From Betaproteobacteria bacterium (GTDB lineage Bacteria > Pseudomonadota > Gammaproteobacteria > Burkholderiales > SG8-39): a stretch of 33,542 nt of DNA. The notes under the pieces were generated by a model. That model was not told the DNA's origin, did no database searches, and was given only the letters and a program-made list of their open reading frames with translations. The DNA lies in the NCBI GenBank assembly GCA_947479645.1, contig CANKAJ010000047.1:1-33542 (forward strand). The letters run 5' to 3'. Of this stretch, positions 1 to 7,744 are shown in pieces (position 1 is the stretch's first letter; every line of letters begins with the position of its first letter). A program made the translations under genes and the position numbers.

Positions 1-54
1 GCAGCAGAGGGTCCGTTGCTTCATCTGCTTGAATTCAAGGGTGTTGATACGTGA
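1..54 (+). CDS. C-terminal end of an unknown protein (5' partial)
   Basis: An open frame enters from the left edge and ends with TGA at 52-54. Only 17 residues are visible, ending ...LLEFKGVDT, too few to assign a family. The stop overlaps the GTG start of the next gene (GTGA at 51-54), an arrangement typical of translationally coupled genes of one operon. That overlap is the main reason to treat both frames as real. Confidence 0.5.
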   Translation, partial: AAEGPLLHLLEFKGVDT

Positions 55-467
55 ACGATAAACAGGAACTCAGTCCCAGTGATCTGGACATGATTGCGAG
101 CATCAACTCTGAGCGATTTACAACGGAGGAGTTATTGGAAATCTCCGCTGCAGTTCACGAATTGCCGGAAGATTGCAGGAGTTGGGAGGCAAGGATATTG
201 TTGCTTAACAAGCGTTTTCCTGGAAAGCATCACCGGGGATTGGCTGCAGAAAGTCGTCTGGCTGCCATGTTTGAAATGATTTCCTCGGGAACGCTGCGCC
301 TTGGTGTTCTCCCAAAATCGGCCGATGGGTCTCAGCTGGTTGAAAACGCAGTATTCAAGGCAGCCGCACTTGAACCGCTGCTTTGGCGCAACAATAAATT
401 CGCCTTTGATTCGAAATCCTTCAAGGAAAGAATCCTTGAAGGATCTGCTTCGGGTGGAAAAGCTTAA
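51..467 (+). CDS. Hypothetical protein, 138 aa
   Basis: I do not recognise a family. The predicted product is soluble, without signal peptide or membrane segment. It has a charged N-terminal half (LSPSDLDMIASI..., TTEELLEISAAV), a central basic stretch (NKRFPGKHHRG) and a short Ser/Gly/Lys tail. The GTG start at 51 overlaps the stop of the upstream partial gene, so the two are probably co-translated. The gene looks more AT-rich than the catabolic genes to its right and may belong to a different, older neighbourhood. It converges with the alpha/beta-hydrolase gene, and 62 nt separate the two ends. Confidence 0.6.
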   Translation: MNDKQELSPSDLDMIASINSERFTTEELLEISAAVHELPEDCRSWEARILLLNKRFPGKHHRGLAAESRLAAMFEMISSGTLRLGVLPKSADGSQLVENAVFKAAALEPLLWRNNKFAFDSKSFKERILEGSASGGKA

Positions 468-529
468 GAGCCGTTAACCCGCAGGTCCCGGTTCAGGCCC
501 TGACTGGGGGCATTCCCAAAAAGGAGTGA

Positions 530-1402
530 TCAATCCATGGACGCATCCGGGATGAAGTCTCGCAATATCCTGGCGATTTCCGGATATTGCTCCGACAAGG
601 TAACGGCATGCTTGGGCCCCTCGGACTCATGTACTACAACCCACTTTGCATGCGGAACGATTCTGGTGATCGCCTCGCCTTGCCGGCCAATTTGACCGTC
701 TTCGCTTTTTGTCACCGCTTCCAATACAAGCGTTGGCGACGTTATGCGGCGCAACCCGGCTTCCAGATCGTAGCCCAGGACGGCATCGTAAATGGCGACA
801 ACACTGTTTTGTGACTGGATTCGATCCAGGATCGCCAGTCTTGCCTGCTCAAATATGCGGGCATCGCCCGCCTTGGACAGTATGGAGTCATGCCACCAGA
901 AATCGGTTACGCGCCGGTAAGCGGCCGCCCATTGCTTGATCCTGTTCTGAATTTCGTCTGCCCCGGCATCGGGGAAATTGGAGCTTACATTCCCATAAAT
1001 CGTCGCATCCCTTTTGGCACGATCCGGAATCAGACTGTGGGACTGGCCAGCCAGCACGAGATGACCAATCCTCTGCGGCCACTTCGCCGCCATCGCCGTG
1101 CCAATCTTGTTCCCGATGTGAAATCCATAGACATGAGCGCGTTGTATGCCCATCTGATCAAGCAGATCGATTACGGTTTCCGCGAATGCTTCGATCCCCG
1201 CTCCCTTGGGGATTGGATCGGAGGCGCCGCATCCGAGCATGTCCGGCGCGATCACGCGAAATCGGTCGGTTAGCAGGTCAATCAATCCGTCGAAGACCAT
1301 GCCGGTGCGGCCGGCGGAAGCCAGCAATACCAACGGGATTCCCTGTCCTGCCTCGACGTAGTGAATCTGTCCGTGTCTTGTTTTAGCGTAGCCCTTTTGC
1401 AT
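530..1402 (-). CDS. Alpha/beta-hydrolase fold protein with His at the nucleophile elbow
   Basis: A 290-residue single-domain alpha/beta-hydrolase, near the usual length, with no signal peptide, so probably cytoplasmic. The fold shows in LVLLASAGRTG (oxyanion-hole region, about residues 25-34), VIAPDMLGCGASD (50-62) and the elbow VYGFHIGNKIG (91-101). The elbow residue, normally Ser, Asp or Cys, is His95. A candidate catalytic His lies in GPKHAV (His265). The second hydrolase here (from 19355) shares the elbow GNKIG, an (S/T)HS motif after the next strand, a WW motif and the N-terminus M-x-(K/R)GYA, so they are homologues. The start at 1402 has AAGGA a few bases upstream. The leader carries a hairpin similar to one ahead of the dioxygenase gene at 18406. 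Reaction and substrate are unknown; it may be a non-hydrolytic member of the fold. Confidence 0.85.
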   Translation of the reverse strand: MQKGYAKTRHGQIHYVEAGQGIPLVLLASAGRTGMVFDGLIDLLTDRFRVIAPDMLGCGASDPIPKGAGIEAFAETVIDLLDQMGIQRAHVYGFHIGNKIGTAMAAKWPQRIGHLVLAGQSHSLIPDRAKRDATIYGNVSSNFPDAGADEIQNRIKQWAAAYRRVTDFWWHDSILSKAGDARIFEQARLAILDRIQSQNSVVAIYDAVLGYDLEAGLRRITSPTLVLEAVTKSEDGQIGRQGEAITRIVPHAKWVVVHESEGPKHAVTLSEQYPEIARILRDFIPDASMD

Positions 1403-1808
1403 TTCCTATCCTTATCACTTGGAGGCCGTGATCGAAATCTCATTGCGGCCCGTTGTCGGGTTGTACGAGGGAAATCTCCCCCGTCGGGTAGCAGACGCCT
1501 GCTTCAAAACGCCATTCTGATTGAATCCTGATTGCTCGATCGCTGCTGCAGCCATTGGAATCAGGGTTCCATTTCTGATGTAATGCGATACACGGCATGC
1601 GTGGGATACACTGATAAGGAAGTGTTGAACAAGTGGGCGATGCCGCCTTGTATATTCCCCACTTCAGAGGAAACACGGTATACGCTTTCGTCAGATTTGA
1701 GGCTTGTTCAGTGTTTGCATAAGTCATTCCAGAGAATAAGCAGTGATAAGCGTAACCAATTAATCTCCGGAGTGCCAAGGCGTGGTTAATTCTCGAAAGA
1801 GGGTTCAG
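1403..1808. other. Divergent intergenic region between hydrolase and Bug1
   Basis: About 400 bases with no convincing gene; open frames here are antisense extensions of Bug1. It must hold promoters for both flanking genes. Seen: a hairpin at 1465-1484 in the hydrolase leader, CCTGCTTC at 1498-1505, a direct repeat GATACAC at 1587-1593 and 1605-1611 flanking a GCATGC core, and an inverted repeat AAGTGGG (1631-1637) / CCCACTT (1658-1664). No sigma-70 promoter stands out. The dyads are candidate operators for a regulator encoded elsewhere. Confidence 0.45.
1465..1484 (-). promoter_or_regulatory. Leader hairpin sharing 14 nt with the dioxygenase leader
   Basis: Read on the minus strand, ACGGGGG and CCCTCGT form a 7-bp stem (one G-U pair) around loop AGATTT, 63 nt before the hydrolase start. 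The 14-mer GAGATTTCCCTCGT occurs again, in the sense direction, at 18359-18372 ahead of the dioxygenase gene, inside an equivalent stem with an A-U in place of the G-U. GAAGCAGG precedes both copies (here the complement of 1498-1505). No U-tract follows this copy. Function is inferred only from position and similarity. Confidence 0.4.
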
Positions 1809-2768
1809 ATGAATATTGTCTTCAGACGGGCATGGCTTGCCCTGGTGGCATTGTTGGGTTCTGCCGTTGTTTCTGCCCAACCGTATCCGAACAAGCCGAT
1901 TTATTTCGTGATCGGCTTTCCTCCCGGGACGATCGTTGACGCCGTAGCTCGTCCGGTCAGCATCGAAATGGCAAAACTGCTGGGACAACCGATTGTTCTG
2001 GACTTCAAACCGGGTGGCAATGGTGTCATCGGAGGCCGCTTCGTCATCAATTCGAAGCCGGATGGGCATACGCTTTTCTATGGGAATGGCACCAGCTTTC
2101 ATCCCTTGTTTTTTCGGGAAAATCCCATTTATGCCGGAAAGGATTTTGCTCCGGTATCGCGCTTTGCGACGATACCCTGGTATTTCATCAGCAGCGCAAA
2201 GGTCCCCGCCAATACCTTTCAGCAGTTGGTGGCGTATTCCAATGCCAATGCCGACAGCATCAAGTTTGGCGCCACTGCGCAAACCACCGATCTGCTCATG
2301 AAGATGCTGAAGGACAGAAAGGGATTGGTCTCCAGAGGCATCCCCTATAAATCAACCGGCCAGATTCTGGCTGCACTTGTTGTGGGCGAAGTTGAAGCCA
2401 ATATCGGATCCATACAAGTGTTCCTGCCCAGTGTCAGAGCGGGCACGATCAACGCCCTGTTCATTGCAGCGCCACAGCGTTCTGCCGTGTTGCCAAATGT
2501 CCCGACGGCCGGCGAGGTGGGGCTTCCCAATTTTGAAGTGACGACCAATTACGGACTTTGGGCGCCGCTGGCAACGCCAAAGGACATCATCCAGAAGTTG
2601 AGCGCCGCTGCCGCGTCTGCGCTCAAGGTGCCAGCCATTGTTGAAATGATCCACTCATTTGGAGCCGAGCCTGTCGGTTCTTCCCCCGAAGATGCCCTGG
2701 CGGGTTTCGAGTCGGAAACCCGATTCTGGACCGAAGCTGCGCGCATATCGAATTTCCAACCGCAATAA
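1809..2768 (+). CDS. Bug1: tripartite tricarboxylate transporter receptor (periplasmic)
   Basis: A 319-residue Bug/TctC-family solute-binding protein. The signal peptide starts MNIVFRRAWLALVALL with likely cleavage VSA|QPYP (after residue 23), followed by the family start YPNKPIYFVIGFPPG and the binding-loop segment TIVDAVARP. ATG 1809 is preferred over GTG 1782 because AGAGGG lies just upstream and the signal peptide then starts correctly. The binding-loop glycines are reduced (PPGTIVD in place of PGGxxD) and codons look more AT-rich than in the other Bug genes, suggesting a separate origin. The cupin gene follows after 66 nt. The ligand is unknown, probably an organic acid; no adjacent TctAB. 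Confidence 0.9.
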   Translation: MNIVFRRAWLALVALLGSAVVSAQPYPNKPIYFVIGFPPGTIVDAVARPVSIEMAKLLGQPIVLDFKPGGNGVIGGRFVINSKPDGHTLFYGNGTSFHPLFFRENPIYAGKDFAPVSRFATIPWYFISSAKVPANTFQQLVAYSNANADSIKFGATAQTTDLLMKMLKDRKGLVSRGIPYKSTGQILAALVVGEVEANIGSIQVFLPSVRAGTINALFIAAPQRSAVLPNVPTAGEVGLPNFEVTTNYGLWAPLATPKDIIQKLSAAAASALKVPAIVEMIHSFGAEPVGSSPEDALAGFESETRFWTEAARISNFQPQ

Positions 2769-2834
2769 ATCCGATCGCCTGCCACGCTCAATGGCGGGCA
2801 GCGCACTGGATGATTTCATTTCTTCGGAAAAATC

Positions 2835-3176
2835 ATGACAGAAAATTATATTCGGGCAGGCAAGGTCAACTGGATCGCCAAGGGTGGCAACGTGGGCGTG
2901 CAGGAGCGCACGCTCGCTCCCGGCGCGGACATTCCGTGGCACTACCACAACATCATCACGGATACCTCGTATTGCCTCGAAGGAGCGGTCCGGATCGAAT
3001 TGCTCGACCCACCGGAGAGCATCATACTTGCGGTGGGCCAAAGCTTCGCCATTCATCCGAAGCGTCCGCACCGAATTACGCCACAGGGAGATCGTGGCTG
3101 TCGTTTCCTGCTTGTCCAGGGTGTCGGTGAATACGACCGGCACCCTGTTGATCCGGATACCTGGAAGCAACCGTAA
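2835..3176 (+). CDS. Small cupin-domain protein
   Basis: A 113-residue single-domain cupin without signal peptide. Motif 1 reads PGADIPWHYH...D...G, matching HXH(X)4-E-(X)6-G except that the metal-binding Glu position is Asp (within NIITDTSY). Motif 2 is represented by G..FAIHPKRPHRI with the expected His. Small cupins of this kind are metal enzymes (dioxygenases, isomerases) or sensor domains; there is no DNA-binding domain here. It lies between Bug1 (66 nt) and Bug2 (27 nt) on the same strand, so it is probably co-transcribed with two receptors and may act on an imported acid. The ribosome-binding site is weak (CGGAAAAA), which may mean coupling to the upstream gene. Confidence 0.8.
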   Translation: MTENYIRAGKVNWIAKGGNVGVQERTLAPGADIPWHYHNIITDTSYCLEGAVRIELLDPPESIILAVGQSFAIHPKRPHRITPQGDRGCRFLLVQGVGEYDRHPVDPDTWKQP

Positions 3177-3203
3177 GGATGGTCTGACAGAGAGGAGGAA
3201 AGT

Positions 3204-4208
3204 ATGCTGCACAAACTCCATCGGAGTTGCAGTTCCCGTCCCGGCGGGATTCGTCTCTGCGTGCTCATCGGCATTGCGGCCGCTGTGCCAGTCATGGCGT
3301 TGGCGCAGAACTTTCCGAACCGGCCGGTGACCCTCGTGGTGCCCTATGGGCCCGGTGCTTCCACGGACATCGAAACGCGCATGTATGCGCAGAAACTCAC
3401 CGACAGCTTCGGTCAGCCCTTTGTCACTGACTACAAACCAGGTGCCGGCAGCACGCTGGGTGCGGCCTACGTGGCCAAATCAGCGCCCGACGGTCATACC
3501 CTGCTTTCGGTGGGGGCGGCTTTCAGCACCTCCGCAGCGCTCTACACCAATCTTCCCTACGATCCGATCAAGGGCTTCACGCCAGTCTCGCTGATGAGTC
3601 AGCGCATCTCGATTATCGTGACCCATCCGAAGGCCGAGTTCAGGAGCATTTCCGAATACCTGGCCTATGCCAGGGCTCATCCGGGCAAGATCAATGTTGC
3701 CACTGCGGGTGCAGGGGGGACGGGACATCTGAATTCGGCGGTGTTCCACAATATGGCGAATCTCAAGGTCGCCTATGTGCATTACAAGGCTGCCGCGACG
3801 AGCATGACCGATCTCATGGCCGGGCGTGTCGACATCATCTTCACCGCGGCGACCAGTGGCATGCCCCATGTCAAGACCGGCAAGTTGAGGCTGCTTGCGG
3901 TTGGCAATATCGAGCGCAGCCCCCAGATGCCGGATATTCCGACCGCGGCAGAGCAGGGCGTACCGGGGTACGATTTTTCCAGCATCTTCGGCTTTGTCGG
4001 ACCTGCGGCCATTCCACCGGCCATACTCGATCGCCTGTCAGGAGAGATGGCAAAGGTCGTGAAGTTGCCCGATGTCGCCAGGCGGTTGGAGGCCGACGGC
4101 GGCGTGGGCGTGGGGAGCACACCGGCCAGGTTCCGCGAACTGCTCATCGCTGACCTCGCCCGCTACAGGAAGGCCGTCCAGGAGAGCAATATTAATCTGG
4201 AGGAGTGA
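3204..4208 (+). CDS. Bug2: TTT-family periplasmic receptor, atypical binding loop
   Basis: A 334-residue Bug receptor with a long N-region before the hydrophobic core and likely cleavage ALA|QNF (after residue 34). The mature protein begins FPNRPVTLVVPYGPGASTDIETR. Most family members have GG..D..AR; here the loop is GAS-TDIETR, placing a Glu where most have a neutral residue. Bug11 (SDRESR) and Bug13 (VDSEAR) share this, and Bug2 and Bug11 also share EY(L/I)AY.RA.PGK.N.AT.GAGG.GHL and VHYK.AA, so they form a subgroup that may bind a different ligand class. A strong GAGGAGGAAA ribosome-binding site precedes ATG 3204. Same strand as the cupin, 27 nt apart. Confidence 0.93.
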   Translation: MLHKLHRSCSSRPGGIRLCVLIGIAAAVPVMALAQNFPNRPVTLVVPYGPGASTDIETRMYAQKLTDSFGQPFVTDYKPGAGSTLGAAYVAKSAPDGHTLLSVGAAFSTSAALYTNLPYDPIKGFTPVSLMSQRISIIVTHPKAEFRSISEYLAYARAHPGKINVATAGAGGTGHLNSAVFHNMANLKVAYVHYKAAATSMTDLMAGRVDIIFTAATSGMPHVKTGKLRLLAVGNIERSPQMPDIPTAAEQGVPGYDFSSIFGFVGPAAIPPAILDRLSGEMAKVVKLPDVARRLEADGGVGVGSTPARFRELLIADLARYRKAVQESNINLEE

Positions 4209-4376
4209 GCCATCGGGGTTGGCGCCAGAGGTGACTATTGCAGAGGTGAATACTGCAGATGGGACTACTGTATTGTTCGGATTCAAACCCGGGACTTCAG
4301 GGCGTTGCTTGATGACAAACCAGAAAGAAAGTGAAGTCGTGGCGAGATTGAATTCGATTCGTTGAGGAGATGCGTG

Positions 4377-5369
4377 ATGGCAAATAATGGCTACGGAAGA
4401 AGTTTGAAATTGATGGGAACCCTCTCGATACTGGGTGTGTCGCTGTGCGCAACAACAGCCGCCTGGTCTCAGGCCTATCCCTCTAAGCCGGTGCGCGTCA
4501 TCAATGCATTTGCACCAGGCGGGCCGAATGACCTCATCGCGCGACCGGTGCTCGAGGGCCTCACCAAGACCATGGGCCAGCAATTCATTCTGGAGAACAA
4601 ACCCGGCGCCAATGGCAATATTGGAACGCAGGAGGTGGTGCGCGCGACTCCTGATGGCTACACGCTACTGTTCGTCACATTCAGTCAGTTGACGATCAAT
4701 CCGGTGCTGTACAAGTTGCCTTTTGATCCAGTCAAGGATCTTGCTCCGATTGTCCTGGTGACGCAGGCCAATAGTGCTGTTGTCGCCAATGCCGGTGTTC
4801 CCGCCGCGACCATGAAGGAATTCATTGCCCATGCCAGGGCGAATCCGGGCAAGGTGACCTTTTCATCCTCCGGCAATGGCAGCCAGCCGCAACTGGGCGG
4901 TGAACTGCTGGCCATGCTGACGCAGACGAAAATGGTGCATGTGCCATACAAGGGCGGTGGCCCGGCGCTGACCGCGGTGGTTGCGGGCGAAGTCGATTTC
5001 ATCGTCCAGAGCCCGGGCCTGGCCTTCCCGAATATACGCGCCGGAAAGCTGAAAGTGCTGGTGGTGGCCGGCTCCAGGCGCCTGCCCCTGGCGCCTGATG
5101 CGCCGACGGCCGAGGAAATCGGCCTGCCCGAATTCAAGTCGCGCGCCAGCACCGGCTTCATGGCCCCGGCCAGGACGCCGCGGCCCATCATCGACAGGCT
5201 GAATGCTGAAATCACGCGGTATCTGAATACGCCGGAGGCGAGGAAATACTTTGCCGATGCCGGTTACGACCTGATCCCGGGAACGCCGGAAGAATTCACG
5301 CGCTATCAACTGGATGAACTGGCGCGCTGGAGTGCCGTGGCCAAGAGCGCGAACATCCAGGTGGAATAG
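4377..5369 (+). CDS. Bug3: TTT-family periplasmic receptor
   Basis: A 330-residue Bug receptor. ATG 4377 is chosen over the in-frame TTG 4362 because GAGGAGA at 4364-4370 gives good spacing only for the ATG. Signal peptide with likely cleavage AWS|QAYP (after residue 31); the mature part starts YPSKPVRVINAFAPGGPNDLIARP, a standard binding loop with Asp. Later family markers are TPDGYTLL, YKLPFDPVKDLAP, SSSGNGSQPQLGGELL, HVPYKGGGPALTAVVAGEVD and LAPDAPTAEEIGLPEF. It lies 168 nt after Bug2, so it may have its own promoter, and it converges with Bug4 across 34 nt. Confidence 0.94.
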   Translation: MANNGYGRSLKLMGTLSILGVSLCATTAAWSQAYPSKPVRVINAFAPGGPNDLIARPVLEGLTKTMGQQFILENKPGANGNIGTQEVVRATPDGYTLLFVTFSQLTINPVLYKLPFDPVKDLAPIVLVTQANSAVVANAGVPAATMKEFIAHARANPGKVTFSSSGNGSQPQLGGELLAMLTQTKMVHVPYKGGGPALTAVVAGEVDFIVQSPGLAFPNIRAGKLKVLVVAGSRRLPLAPDAPTAEEIGLPEFKSRASTGFMAPARTPRPIIDRLNAEITRYLNTPEARKYFADAGYDLIPGTPEEFTRYQLDELARWSAVAKSANIQVE

Positions 5370-5403
5370 CCTACGGGAGGAGCACGAACTCCTTGCTTGT
5401 GGC

Positions 5404-6378
5404 TCAATCAGCCTTGATGTTGTTTTCCCGGATGATCTTTGACCATTTTTGTACTTGTTGCCTGTTCTCTTCGGCAAACTGCTCAGGCGTATTGCCGACC
5501 GGGTAGGCGCCATCGTTGGCCATACGGGCAATTGATTCGGGCGAGTGGATGATCCTGGCGATGGTGTCATGCTGCAATTTGATGATCGCCGCTGGTGTGC
5601 CGGCTGGCGCCAGCAGTCCGTAGAACGAGCTTGATTCGTAACCCGGGAAGCCGTTGTCGGTGAATAGCGGCGCATCCGGCAACGCGGTCAGACGCCTGGC
5701 GCCGGCCACGCCCAGCACGCGCAGTTTGCCCGCTTTGATCTGCGGCAGAAACACGCCGGTATTGGCAAACAACAGATCGCAATCGCCTGCTAGCACCGCA
5801 TTGGTGGCAAGCCCGGCGCCCTTGAACGGCACGTGTTCGACCTTGATGCCCGCCATTTGCGCAAACATGACCAGCGCCAGGTGGCCGGCCGTCCCATTGC
5901 CTGATGAGGACCAGTTGATCTTGCCCGGATTGGCCTTGCCGTAAGCCACCAGTTCCTGGAGGGTCTTCGGCGCAAAGGATGGGGTTGCAACCAGCACATT
6001 GGGTATCGTTGCAAATTTCGTGATTGGCGCGTAGTCCTTGACCGGATCGAACGGGACCTTGTCATTCACCAGGGTTGCCATGACATGTGTGTTACCCGCG
6101 CCGACCAGGAAGGTGTATCCATCGGGCGCCGATTTGGCAACCATTTCCGCCGCGATCAGGCCACCGCCACCGCCGCGGTTGTCATAGATCACCTGCTGAC
6201 CCAATACCTCGCCCACCTTGAGCGCAATGGGGCGCGCAATGACGTCGGTTCCGCCACCGGGCGCGAACGGAATGACCCAGCGCATGGGCTTGTTGGGATA
6301 GGCGCCGGATTGGCCCCAGGCTCCGGAAATGTTCATTGCAGCCACCAGTGCTGCCACTACCATGCGTGTCCACATCAT
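5404..6378 (-). CDS. Bug4: TTT-family periplasmic receptor
   Basis: A 324-residue Bug receptor on the minus strand. The signal peptide starts MMWTRMVVAALVAA with likely cleavage AWG|QSG (after residue 22). The binding loop FAPGGGTDVIARP is canonical, followed by a very glycine-rich stretch (NRGGGGGLIAAE). Other markers: SSSGNGTAGHLALVMF, HVPFKGAGLATNAVLAGDCD and PAGTPAAIIKLQHD. GGAGG lies 5 nt before the ATG at 6378. It is divergent from Bug5, sharing a 234-nt promoter region. No enzyme gene is directly attached. Confidence 0.94.
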   Translation of the reverse strand: MMWTRMVVAALVAAMNISGAWGQSGAYPNKPMRWVIPFAPGGGTDVIARPIALKVGEVLGQQVIYDNRGGGGGLIAAEMVAKSAPDGYTFLVGAGNTHVMATLVNDKVPFDPVKDYAPITKFATIPNVLVATPSFAPKTLQELVAYGKANPGKINWSSSGNGTAGHLALVMFAQMAGIKVEHVPFKGAGLATNAVLAGDCDLLFANTGVFLPQIKAGKLRVLGVAGARRLTALPDAPLFTDNGFPGYESSSFYGLLAPAGTPAAIIKLQHDTIARIIHSPESIARMANDGAYPVGNTPEQFAEENRQQVQKWSKIIRENNIKAD

Positions 6379-6612
6379 TGCAGCCTCCGTTGGTTACGTT
6401 GCATCTGACGCAGAACTTTAACTGATAGGATGGGAGATTACTCTCAAGTCCGGCGCAGTGCCCATGAATGGATACATCTCAGGCAGGCCCAGGGGTCACC
6501 ATCGGTGCTATTGTTGGGGGCGCCTTTGCGTGTTTGAGCAGCACACAATGCGGAATAAATTCGATCGAGTCGATGGTCAGTAACGCGGTTCTTGAAGAAA
6601 AGGAATATCAAC

Positions 6613-7584
6613 ATGCGTTCAATTGCAACCTGTGCCCTGCTGAGTCTTGCAACCATCTCGGGCGGCGCCATTGCCCAGTCGGCAAACACCTGGCCTACCA
6701 GGCCGGTGCGCCTGGTGCTGGCCTTTGGTGGTCCCGGTGGTGCCCCCGACGTGATGGCGCGCCTGATTGCACCCAAGCTCGGTGAAGTGTGGGGCCAGCC
6801 GGTAGTGGTTGATCCGCGTTCTGGCGCTGGCGGCATCGTGGGCATGGAGATTGTGGCGAAGGCCGCGCCGGATGGCTACAGCTATGTCATGAACAGTCCC
6901 GCGCATGTGATCAACCCGGCGCTCTATGACAAGATGCCCTACGACACGGACAAGGCCTTCGCATCGGTTTCGCTGATGTGCGAAACGCCCAATATCGTGG
7001 TGATCCATCCATCGGTACCGGCGCGTTCCATCAAGGAACTGATCGCCTATGCGCGCGCCAATCCCGGCGCGCTCAATTACGGTTCGGCGGGCAACGGCTC
7101 GTCACAGCACCTTTCGGGTGAATTGTTTGCCAAGATGGCCGGCGTCAAGATGACCCACGTGCCCTACAAGAGCGGCCCTGCGGCAGTGACCGATCTGGTT
7201 GCAGGACTGCTGCAGCTCACCTTCGGCGCGGGGTCTTCCATGCCCATGGTGCGTGCAGGCAAGCTGATCGCACTGGGGGTGACTACCTCGCGCCGCTCCA
7301 GTTCGTTGCCGGACATTCCTACCGTGGCTGAAGCAGGTGTGCCCGGTTATGCTGCCTCGGCCTGGTACGGGTTGTTCGCGCCGGCCGGTACGCCCAGGGC
7401 CATCATCGAGAAGGTCGCGGCCGACACCACACGCGTGGGCAGGTTGCCAGAATACAAGGACAAGTTTGCCCAAGGCCTGATCGAGCCCATTGGCGGCACG
7501 CCGGCAGAGCTGGATGCCTTCCTGCAGGCAGAAAAGGCCAAGTGGACGGTGATCGTGAAGGAGTCCGGCGCGCGGGCCAATTGA
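6613..7584 (+). CDS. Bug5: TTT-family periplasmic receptor
   Basis: A 323-residue Bug receptor. The frame opens at TTG 6592, but ATG 6613 is preferred because AAGGAA lies 8 nt upstream and the protein then begins with a proper signal peptide (MRSIATCALLSLATISGG, cleavage AIA|QSA after residue 21). The binding loop is FGGPGGAPDVMARL, with one residue more before the Asp than in neighbours. Further markers: SAGNGSSQHLSGELFAKMAGVKMTHVPYKSGPAAVTDLVAG and FAPAGTPRAIIEK. Bug6 follows on the same strand after 160 nt. Confidence 0.94.
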   Translation: MRSIATCALLSLATISGGAIAQSANTWPTRPVRLVLAFGGPGGAPDVMARLIAPKLGEVWGQPVVVDPRSGAGGIVGMEIVAKAAPDGYSYVMNSPAHVINPALYDKMPYDTDKAFASVSLMCETPNIVVIHPSVPARSIKELIAYARANPGALNYGSAGNGSSQHLSGELFAKMAGVKMTHVPYKSGPAAVTDLVAGLLQLTFGAGSSMPMVRAGKLIALGVTTSRRSSSLPDIPTVAEAGVPGYAASAWYGLFAPAGTPRAIIEKVAADTTRVGRLPEYKDKFAQGLIEPIGGTPAELDAFLQAEKAKWTVIVKESGARAN

Positions 7585-7744
7585 CTCGACGTGACACCGA
7601 GACCAACAGAGCGCAGGATCACGCAGCGCATTCAGTTGGGCTATAGTCAGAACGTTTCATCGTTTTACGAAAAAACGCGGCGAGATACCGGGCCCGCATC
7701 GAGCAATCAGCAAGCTCAAGACATCACACGCTGGAGTGGACAAT

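Noticed and set aside
537-539. AAGGAG at 521-526 followed by ATG 537 on the plus strand, suggesting a gene start facing into the hydrolase gene.
   Set aside because: The frame runs antisense through the hydrolase coding region and its sequence resembles no protein I know. Possibly a leftover start of a displaced gene, but there is no evidence for that.
1440-2282. Long minus-strand open frame (280 codons) across the start of Bug1.
   Set aside because: It is antisense to a clear Bug gene and its composition (many Arg, Cys, Ile, no family motif) is that of a shadow frame.
5370-5403. GGAG...CTCC after Bug3 as a bidirectional terminator.
   Set aside because: Only four pairs and no T-tract; too weak to call.
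7661-7677. Hairpin CGTTTT-ACGAA-AAAACG as a terminator after Bug5.
   Set aside because: The stem is AT-dominated, six pairs long and lacks a following T-tract.
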